DNA of 64,000 bases from contig NZ_JACOFR010000023.1 of assembly GCF_019455385.1 (NCBI RefSeq), positions 1-64,000 on the forward strand, written 5' to 3'. Under the pieces are notes generated by a model. It was given only the letters and a program-made list of their open reading frames with translations. It made no database searches and was not told the DNA's origin. Positions 58,156 through 64,000 of this stretch are shown one piece after another (within the stretch, counting starts at the first letter, position 1; each line of letters starts with the position of its first letter). Position numbers and translations under genes: made by a program. The DNA is from Bradyrhizobium sp. BR 10289 (GTDB lineage Bacteria > Pseudomonadota > Alphaproteobacteria > Rhizobiales > Xanthobacteraceae).

Positions 58156-59262
58156 GTGCTCGATAAATCAGCCCCATCCTCCTCTGTCCGCGCCTCAGGC
58201 CCGCTCTCGGGCTTCCGCATCGTCGAATTTGCCGGCATCGGGCCCGGCCCGTTCGCCTGCATGATGCTGGCCGACATGGGCGCCGATGTCGTCACGCTCG
58301 ACCGTGTCGGCGCCAAGAAGAGCATGAAGTCGGTGGCGGGCCGCGGCCGCAAGCTGATCGAGCTCGACCTCAAGGACAAGGCGGCGATTGCAGAGGTGCT
58401 CGACCTGCTCGCCAGCGCCGATGCGCTGGTCGAAGGTTTTCGTCCCGGCGTGATGGAGCGGCTCGGGCTCGGCCCGGACGTCGTGCTCGCGCGCAATCCA
58501 AAGCTCGTCTATGGCCGCATGACCGGCTGGGGCCAGGAAGGCCCGCTGGCGAACGCTGCCGGCCACGACATCAACTACATCTCCATCACCGGTGCGCTCG
58601 CCGCGATCGGACCTAAGGAAGCACCGGTGCCGCCGCTCAACCTGGTCGGCGATTTCGGCGGCGGCGCGCTCTATCTCGTCGTCGGCGTGCTCGCCGCATT
58701 GCTGGAGGCGCAGAGATCCGGCAAGGGGCAGGTGGTGGACGCCGCGATGTGCGACGGCGCGGCATCGCTGATGTCATTCTTCTTCGACATGACCACGCTC
58801 GGCCGCTGGACCGAAGGCCGCAACCAGAATTTTCTCGACGGCGGCGCGCATTTCTACGGCGTCTACGAATGCGCCTGCGGCCATTTCGTCTCGATCGGGT
58901 CGATCGAGCCGCAATTCTACGCGCTGCTGCGCGAGCACGCGGGCCTCACCGATGCCGATTTCGACGCGCAGATGAACCCCAAGGCCTGGCCGGCGCTGAA
59001 GGAGAAGCTGAAGGCCGTGTTCAAGAGCAAGACGCGCGAGGACTGGTGCAGAATCATGGAGGGCACCGACATCTGCTTTGCGCCGGTGCTGACCATGTCG
59101 GAAGCGACCCAGCATCCGCACATGGTCGCCCGCAACGTCTTCATCGAGCGCCACGGCGTGAAGCAGCCGGCGCCGGCGCCGCGGTTCTCGCGGACACCGT
59201 CAGCGGTGCGGGAGCCGGAGGCCGCGGAGATCGGTGCGGTGATGCAGGCGTGGAAGCGGTAG
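58156..59262 (+). CDS. CaiB/BaiF-family CoA protein (alpha-methylacyl-CoA racemase type)
   Basis: The product is 368 residues from a GTG start with GAGG upstream. Family landmarks: GIGPGPFACMMLADMGADVV, the LVEGFRPGVMERLGLGP block, YGRMTGWGQEGP, and GHDINY with the racemase-type histidine and aspartate. The closest pattern is alpha-methylacyl-CoA racemase, which inverts the 2-methyl group before beta-oxidation; CoA transfer cannot be excluded. It stands alone after the cox terminator. Confidence 0.85.
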   Translation: MLDKSAPSSSVRASGPLSGFRIVEFAGIGPGPFACMMLADMGADVVTLDRVGAKKSMKSVAGRGRKLIELDLKDKAAIAEVLDLLASADALVEGFRPGVMERLGLGPDVVLARNPKLVYGRMTGWGQEGPLANAAGHDINYISITGALAAIGPKEAPVPPLNLVGDFGGGALYLVVGVLAALLEAQRSGKGQVVDAAMCDGAASLMSFFFDMTTLGRWTEGRNQNFLDGGAHFYGVYECACGHFVSIGSIEPQFYALLREHAGLTDADFDAQMNPKAWPALKEKLKAVFKSKTREDWCRIMEGTDICFAPVLTMSEATQHPHMVARNVFIERHGVKQPAPAPRFSRTPSAVREPEAAEIGAVMQAWKR

Positions 59263-59278
59263 AGCCGAGCACGGTCTC

Positions 59279-59401
59279 GTAGGGTGGGCAAAGCGACTTG
59301 TCCGCCATAGCTCGCAGAGCGACGGCGGAAGCGTGCCCACGCATTTTTTGTGATGGAGAGAGATCGTGGGCACGGCGCAAGTGCGCCTTTGCCCACCCTA
59401 C
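59279..59401. repeat. Nested palindromic repeat (GTAGGGTGGGCAAAG type)
   Basis: Outer arms GTAGGGTGGGCAAAGCG (59279-59295) and its near complement ending CCCACCCTAC (to 59401) enclose an inner pair GTGCCCAC/GTGGGCAC with a T-tract. It is a common intergenic palindrome of bradyrhizobia. It lies between convergent genes and may also terminate transcription. Confidence 0.7.
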
Positions 59402-59418
59402 GGCAGCGTGCTTGCGGC

Positions 59419-60537
59419 TTACGCTGCGTTCTCCACCTTCAGCACCCCGCGCCGGATCTGGTCCTCCTCGATCGACTCGAACAGGGCCTTGAAATTGCCC
59501 TCGCCAAAGCCGTCGTCGCCCTTGCGCTGGATGAACTCGAAGAAGATCGGGCCGATCGCGTTGGCGGAGAAGATCTGCAGCAGCACCTTGGTCTGGCCGC
59601 CGTCGACCACGCCTTCGCCGTCGATCAGGATACCGTTCTTCTGCAGGCGGGGGACGTCCTCGCCATGCTTGGGCAGCCGCGCGTCGATCTTCTCGAAATA
59701 GGTGTCGGGCGGCGATGGCATGAACGGCAGGCCCGCCGCGCGCAGGCCCTCGATGGTGGCGTGGATGTCGCGGCAACCGCAGGCGATGTGCTGGATGCCT
59801 TCGCCGCGATAGGTGTTCAGATATTCCTCGATCTGGCCGGAATCGCCGGCATCCTCGTTGATCGGAATCCGGATCTTGCCGTCGGGGCTGGTCAGCGCGC
59901 GCGAGAACAGACCGGAGGCGCGGCCCTCGATGTCGAAGAAGCGGATCTGGCGGAAGTTGAAGAGTTTGGCGTAGAAGCCGGTCCAGACATCCATGCGGCC
60001 GCGATGGACGTTGTGGGTGAGGTGGTCGAGATAGAACAGGCCGGCCCCGACCGGCCGCGGATCGCGTGCACCGAGCCATTCGAACTCGGCGTCATAGGCC
60101 GAGCCCTTGGCACCATAGCGATCGACGAAATAGAGCAGGCTGCCGCCGATGCCCTTGATCGCGGGCACATCGAGCGTCTTCTGCGCCGATGACACATCGG
60201 CCGGTTCGGCACCGAGCGAGATGGCACGGTCATAGGCCGCCTTGGCATCGACGACGCGAAACGCCATCGACGGCGCGCAAGGGCCGTGCGCTGCGACGAA
60301 ATCGGTGCCGTGGGTGCCGGGCTGCTCGTTGACGAGATAGTTGATGTCGCCCTGGCGATAGACCGTGATTGCCTTGGTCTTGTGGCGCGCGACGGGGGCG
60401 TAGCCCATCAGCTTGAACAGCGCGTGCAGCTCTGCCGGATTGGGGTGCGCGTATTCGACGAACTCGAACCCGTCAGTGCCCATCGGATTGTCGGCGCTGA
60501 TCGTGGCCGGCGGTGCATCGTGCGGAAACGGACCCAT
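59419..60537 (-). CDS. hppD: 4-hydroxyphenylpyruvate dioxygenase
   Basis: The product is 372 residues, a vicinal-oxygen-chelate enzyme converting 4-hydroxyphenylpyruvate to homogentisate. The iron ligands are visible: H172 in LDHLTHNV, H250 in GIQHIA, and E334 in IFFEFIQRKGDDGFGEGNF, which also has the C-terminal gate helix. Start ATG 60537 has GGGAG upstream. With hmgA and fahA nearby it completes the tyrosine-to-fumarate pathway. The Lrp gene is divergent and probably controls it. Confidence 0.93.
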   Translation of the reverse strand: MGPFPHDAPPATISADNPMGTDGFEFVEYAHPNPAELHALFKLMGYAPVARHKTKAITVYRQGDINYLVNEQPGTHGTDFVAAHGPCAPSMAFRVVDAKAAYDRAISLGAEPADVSSAQKTLDVPAIKGIGGSLLYFVDRYGAKGSAYDAEFEWLGARDPRPVGAGLFYLDHLTHNVHRGRMDVWTGFYAKLFNFRQIRFFDIEGRASGLFSRALTSPDGKIRIPINEDAGDSGQIEEYLNTYRGEGIQHIACGCRDIHATIEGLRAAGLPFMPSPPDTYFEKIDARLPKHGEDVPRLQKNGILIDGEGVVDGGQTKVLLQIFSANAIGPIFFEFIQRKGDDGFGEGNFKALFESIEEDQIRRGVLKVENAA

Positions 60538-60624
60538 GGTGTTCTCCCAGATTGCTGCTGGGAAGAACTATCCTTCATCAGCGGCGCAAGGAGCGTGCAA
60601 ACGGGACGGCGTTTGGCTATTATA

Positions 60625-60639
60625 TGCACGATCCGTGCA
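60625..60639. promoter_or_regulatory. Candidate Lrp operator between hppD and the regulator
   Basis: A 6-bp inverted repeat TGCACG-ATC-CGTGCA lies ~5 bases before the regulator start (60644) and about 90 bases from the hppD start. It is close enough to overlap the regulator's own ribosome site, suggesting autoregulation. Binding is inferred. Confidence 0.45.
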
Positions 60640-60643
60640 CACA

Positions 60644-61138
60644 ATGGGCAAAAGACGCATGATTTCGGTGGATGCCTTCGACCTCAAGATCCTCACCGCG
60701 CTGCAGGACGATGGCCGCCTGACCAACCAGGAGCTCGCCGACCTCGCCGGGCTCTCGGCCTCGCAATGCTCGCGGCGGCGGATGCGGCTGGAGGAGGAGA
60801 AGGTGATCGCGGGCTATCACGCCGACCTCTCCAGCGAGGCGCTCGGCTTCGGCGTGATCGCCTTCATCCAGGTGGGACTCGCGACCCACTCGCCGGACAA
60901 CTCCAAACGATTCCGTACGCTGGTCAATCGGATCGACGAAATCCAGGAAGCCTATTCGCTCACCGGCGACGCCGATTACGTGCTCAAGGCCGTGCTGCGC
61001 GATCTCAAGGGCCTCTCCAACCTCGTCAACGACGTCTTGATGCCGCACCAGAGCGTGGCGCATGTGCGCTCCTCGATCGTGCTCGATCGTCTCAAGGAGA
61101 GCTCGAAGCTGCCGCTGAAGGAGCTGAAGACTGGCTGA
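60644..61138 (+). CDS. Lrp/AsnC-family transcriptional regulator
   Basis: The product is 164 residues. The N-terminal HTH (DAFDLKILTALQDDGRLTNQ, then ELADLAGLSASQCSRRRMRLE) precedes an AsnC effector domain (GVIAFIQVGLATH...VQEAYSLTGDADYVLKAV-like core). ATG 60644 is used; 60659 is an alternative. It is divergent from hppD and is probably the aromatic amino-acid-responsive regulator of the tyrosine pathway. Confidence 0.88.
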   Translation: MGKRRMISVDAFDLKILTALQDDGRLTNQELADLAGLSASQCSRRRMRLEEEKVIAGYHADLSSEALGFGVIAFIQVGLATHSPDNSKRFRTLVNRIDEIQEAYSLTGDADYVLKAVLRDLKGLSNLVNDVLMPHQSVAHVRSSIVLDRLKESSKLPLKELKTG

Positions 61139-61209
61139 AATCGAGGGAACTGCGCCATTCGCGCTGCGCGCGTGATCTGCGATGATCATGGCCATCAGGA
61201 GATTCAGCC

Positions 61210-61521
61210 ATGGCCCTCCAGCTACGACCGAACTGCGAATATTGCGATCGCGACCTGCCGCTTGACGCAACCGATGCGCGGATCTGCTCCTATGAATGCA
61301 CATTCTGTGCGGACTGCGTGGAGACGAAGCTCTCCAACGTCTGCCCGAACTGCGGCGGCGGCTTCGCGCCGCGCCCAATCAGGCCGACGCAGGAATGGCG
61401 CCCGGGCGTGTGCACGAGCAAGCAGGCGCCGTCGGACAAGCGCGTGCATCTGAAGTACAGCCTGGAGGACATCGCGGCGCATTGCGCGCGGATCAAGGAC
61501 GTGCCGCCGGAGCGGCGGTAG
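61210..61521 (+). CDS. DUF1272 zinc-binding protein
   Basis: The product is 103 residues. Paired cysteines CEYC, a CSYECTFCADC block and CPNC form a RING-like zinc-binding arrangement characteristic of DUF1272. The function is unknown. It follows the Lrp gene on the same strand and converges on fahA with a 10-base gap. Confidence 0.8.
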   Translation: MALQLRPNCEYCDRDLPLDATDARICSYECTFCADCVETKLSNVCPNCGGGFAPRPIRPTQEWRPGVCTSKQAPSDKRVHLKYSLEDIAAHCARIKDVPPERR

Positions 61522-61531
61522 GTCCGGCGAA

Positions 61532-62797
61532 TCACTCCGCCGCCAGAATCGTCCCCTCCACCTCGCCGAAGCCGACGCGATAGCCGTTGCCCTGGCACCA
61601 GCCGCGCATCACGAGGCTGTCGCCGTCTTCCAGGAAGGAGCGCTTGACGCCACCGGGCAATTCCACCGGCTCGGTGCCGTTCCAGCTGATCTCCAACAGA
61701 CTGCCGCGCTGGTTCTTCTCCGGACCGGAGATGGTGCCGCTGCCGAGGAGATCGCCGACATTCATGGCGCAGCCGGAGGAGGCGTGGTGCATCAGCTGCT
61801 GCACCGAGGACCAGTACATGTATTTGAAATTGGTGCGGCTGATGCTGGCGGGCGCATTGCTGCCTGAGGCACGCAAGGAGACGTCGAGCTCGACGTCGTA
61901 GTTCTGCGGCTTGCCCTGCTTGAGATAGTCGAGCGGCACCGGCTCCTGCTCCGGGCCCTTCAGGCGGAACGGCTCGAGCGCCTCGCGCGTCACCACCCAC
62001 GGGCTGATCGAGGTCGCGAACGCTTTTGCGAGGAACGGCCCCAACGGCACATATTCCCATTGCTGGATGTCGCGCGCGCTCCAGTCGTTGAGCAGCACGA
62101 AGCCGAAGATCATCTCCTCGGCCTGTTGCTCCGAGAGCATGCCGCCGATCGGCGAGGGCTGACCGACCACGACGCCCATCTCCAGCTCGAAATCGAGCCG
62201 CTTGCAGGGGGCAAAGCTCGGCACCTCTACATTCGGCGGCTTCAGCTGTCCGCGCGGCCGCTTCACCTTGGTGCCTGACACCACGACGGTGGAGGCGCGA
62301 CCGTTATAGGCGATCGGCATGTGCAGCCAGTTCGGCTGCAGCGCATTGTCCTTGCCGCGGAACATCACGCCGACATTGGTGGCGTGCTCTTTGGACGAAT
62401 AGAAATCGGTGTAGCCGGAGACCGCGAAGGGCAGATGCAGTTTCGCATCGCGCATCGGCACCAGCGCCTGCTTGCGCAGCTCCTCGTTATCGCGCAGCTC
62501 CGGATGATCGTGCCGCAACAGCTCGCTGATCCGCGCGCGGGTCTTGCTCCAGACTTTCGGCCCGAGCGCCATGAAGGCGTTGAGCGAGGCCGAGGAAAAC
62601 ACGCCGAGCGGCCCGACATCGAGCCGCGAGTCCTGCTCGAGCTCCCAGAGATCGAGGACATAATCGCCGATCGCAACGCCCACGCGCGGCGTCGGATTGG
62701 CCGCGGTCGAGAACACGCCGTAGGGCAGGTTCTGGATCGGGAAATCGGAGGCGGGATCGACGTCGATGAAGGAGCGGAGGTTGGGGTGGGTTGTCAC
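61532..62797 (-). CDS. fahA: Fumarylacetoacetase
   Basis: The product is 421 residues. An SH3-like N-terminal domain (NLPYGVFS, GVAIGDYVLDLWEL) is followed by the FAH fold with the metal-binding block (DFELEMGVVVG), FGFVLLNDWSARDIQ, and GDLLGSGTISGPE. It hydrolyses fumarylacetoacetate to fumarate and acetoacetate, the last step of tyrosine breakdown. hmgA lies just upstream on the same strand. Confidence 0.93.
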   Translation of the reverse strand: MTTHPNLRSFIDVDPASDFPIQNLPYGVFSTAANPTPRVGVAIGDYVLDLWELEQDSRLDVGPLGVFSSASLNAFMALGPKVWSKTRARISELLRHDHPELRDNEELRKQALVPMRDAKLHLPFAVSGYTDFYSSKEHATNVGVMFRGKDNALQPNWLHMPIAYNGRASTVVVSGTKVKRPRGQLKPPNVEVPSFAPCKRLDFELEMGVVVGQPSPIGGMLSEQQAEEMIFGFVLLNDWSARDIQQWEYVPLGPFLAKAFATSISPWVVTREALEPFRLKGPEQEPVPLDYLKQGKPQNYDVELDVSLRASGSNAPASISRTNFKYMYWSSVQQLMHHASSGCAMNVGDLLGSGTISGPEKNQRGSLLEISWNGTEPVELPGGVKRSFLEDGDSLVMRGWCQGNGYRVGFGEVEGTILAAE

Positions 62798-62819
62798 TTG
62801 CGACTCTATTCTTTCTTCC

Positions 62820-63015
62820 TCCTCCCCCTGTAGGAGAAGGTGGCGCGAAGCGCCGGATGATGGGTTCTATCCGCGCGTCCAATGAGAGATGCTCTCGGTA
62901 GGGAACCCCTCACCCGTCTCGCCGCTTCGCGATAGCCGATGCAAAGCATCGGCGTTCTTAGGAAACGGCGGCCGGAGGCCGCCTATGCCACCCTCTCCCA
63001 CAAGGGGAGAGGGTA
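62820..63015. repeat. Multi-hairpin intergenic repeat between hmgA and fahA
   Basis: Several small hairpins follow one another: CCGATGC/GCATCGG (62936-62952), GGCGGC/GCCGCC (62967-62983), and ACCCTCTCC/GGAGAGGGT (62990-63014), with a related CTCC...GGAG arm near 62820. It resembles repeated intergenic elements of this genus and could affect mRNA stability in this two-gene unit. Confidence 0.5.
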
Positions 63016-63021
63016 AGAACG

Positions 63022-64000
63022 TCACGGCCTGTTCGGATCGAAGCGCTTCTCCAGGCCTTTCCAGCAATCCGCGTAATCGTCCTGCAGCGTCGACGACTTC
63101 GCGGCGTGCGCCGTCACGCGCTGCGGGTAGCGGGTCTCGAACATGAAGGCCATGGTGCCCGTGAGCTTCACCGGCTTCAACTCGCCATTGCTGGCGTGCT
63201 CGAAGGCGTCGCGGTCGGGGCCGTGCGGCAGCATACAATTGTGCAGGGAGATGCCACCGGGGACGAAGCCCTGCGGCTTCGCGTCATAGACGCCGTAGAT
63301 CAGTCCCATGAACTCGCTCATGATGTTCATGTGGTACCAGGGCGGACGGAAGGTGTTGTCGGCGACCATCCAGCGCTCGGGGAAAATGACGAAGTCGATA
63401 TTCGCGGTGCCCGCGGTCTCCGACGGCGAGGTCAGCACCGTGAAGATCGAGGGATCGGGATGGTCGAATCCGATCGCGCCGACCGGCGAGAACGTGCGCA
63501 GATCATATTTGTAGGGTGCGTAATTGCCGTGCCAGGCGACCACGTCGATCGGCGAGTGCGGCAATGTCGTCTTGAACAGCGATCCGCCCCATTTCACGAA
63601 CAGCTCGGTCGGCGTGTCCTTGTCCTCGTAATGCGCGACCGGGGTGAGGAAGTCCCGCGCATTGGCGAGGCAGTTGGCGCCGATCGGCCCGCGCTCCGGC
63701 AGCGTAAAGGCGCCGCCATAGTTCTCGCAGAGATAGCCGCGCGCCGGGCCGTTCGGAATCTCGACGCGGAACTTGACGCCGCGCGGGATCACCACGATCT
63801 CGCCGGGCTCGGCATCGATGCGGCCGAACTCGGTGACGAGACGAAGATTGCCCTGCTGAAGCACGAACATCAGCTCGCCGTCGGCATTGTAGAAATGCTG
63901 GTCCACCATCGACTTGGTGATGAGGTAGACATGCGCGGCCATGCCGGCCTGCGTGTTGACATCACCAGCAGTGGTCATGGTCTGTACGCCCTGAAGGAAG
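63022..64000 (-). CDS. hmgA: Homogentisate 1,2-dioxygenase, cut by the window edge
   Basis: About 326 residues are present; the family is ~440-450 long, so the N-terminal ~120 lie beyond 64000. The reading frame continues past the in-frame ATG at 63978 to the edge without a stop (FLQGVQTMTTAG), showing that the gene is incomplete here. Conserved cupin features: FYNADGELMFVLQQG, the iron-ligand region PPWYHMNIMSEFMGLIYG, and SLHNCMLPHGPD. It opens homogentisate to maleylacetoacetate. Confidence 0.92.
   Translation of the reverse strand, partial: FLQGVQTMTTAGDVNTQAGMAAHVYLITKSMVDQHFYNADGELMFVLQQGNLRLVTEFGRIDAEPGEIVVIPRGVKFRVEIPNGPARGYLCENYGGAFTLPERGPIGANCLANARDFLTPVAHYEDKDTPTELFVKWGGSLFKTTLPHSPIDVVAWHGNYAPYKYDLRTFSPVGAIGFDHPDPSIFTVLTSPSETAGTANIDFVIFPERWMVADNTFRPPWYHMNIMSEFMGLIYGVYDAKPQGFVPGGISLHNCMLPHGPDRDAFEHASNGELKPVKLTGTMAFMFETRYPQRVTAHAAKSSTLQDDYADCWKGLEKRFDPNRP

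Noticed and set aside
59298..59418. Possible CRISPR-like or small RNA signal in the repeat-rich gap
   Set aside because: The repeats are inverted, not spaced direct repeats, and fit a known kind of intergenic palindrome. No CRISPR array was seen in the window.

Overview
The window looks like a GC-rich chromosome segment from an alphaproteobacterium of the Bradyrhizobium/Nitrobacteraceae type. The evidence is the gene content and order on the right (otsA/otsB, paired chemoreceptors, a PQQ alcohol dehydrogenase with two LuxR-type regulators, a form II CoxL-type coxSLM set, and tyrosine-degradation genes) together with several palindromic intergenic repeats. The assignment rests on recognised families, not on a database search.

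Bases 1 to about 29,150 are accessory DNA that ends at the 3' end of a tRNA-Ser(GGA) gene (29154-29243, minus strand). From left to right it holds: a soluble FtsH-like AAA+/M41 protease, a GIY-YIG/DUF4357 protein and a 3'-5' exonuclease with a frameshifted tail; an excisionase-like protein and a tyrosine integrase; an ORF-poor stretch bounded by two perfect 16-bp palindromes, then a KfrA-like DNA-binding protein; several unrecognised proteins (one internally duplicated, one secreted, one membrane-anchored); an AddB-like/AddA-like nuclease-helicase pair facing a 1731-residue DUF4011-helicase-Vsr protein; a zinc-ribbon HEPN protein; a DUF2235 hydrolase; and a four-gene ubiquitin-like conjugation operon (UBL, E2, JAB, E1) read divergently from an XRE-ImmA/IrrE-zinc ribbon operon. 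Most of this is typical of a defence island.

Bases 29,244-41,715 look like conserved chromosome: a small secreted protein, otsA, otsB and an MFS transporter, a DUF3175 protein, two chemoreceptor genes whose 3' ~0.9 kb are identical, and a FIST protein coupled to a hybrid histidine kinase. A single very large gene (41,977-47,976) then interrupts the regulatory locus. Its product has an N-terminal Cap4/DUF4297-like nuclease, a STAND-like P-loop NTPase and a long C-terminal region, which is the layout of Avs antiviral sensors.

Bases 48,158-64,000 return to metabolism: two LuxR-family response regulators, a substrate-binding/cytochrome c fusion, a lanthanide-type PQQ alcohol dehydrogenase, coxG and coxSLM (form II), a CaiB/Amacr-type protein, 4-hydroxyphenylpyruvate dioxygenase with a divergent Lrp regulator, a DUF1272 protein, fumarylacetoacetase, and homogentisate dioxygenase cut by the right edge. 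The best candidates for unusual biology are the Avs-like gene, the UBL operon with its DUF2235 neighbour, and the AddAB-like/DUF4011-helicase-Vsr cassette.
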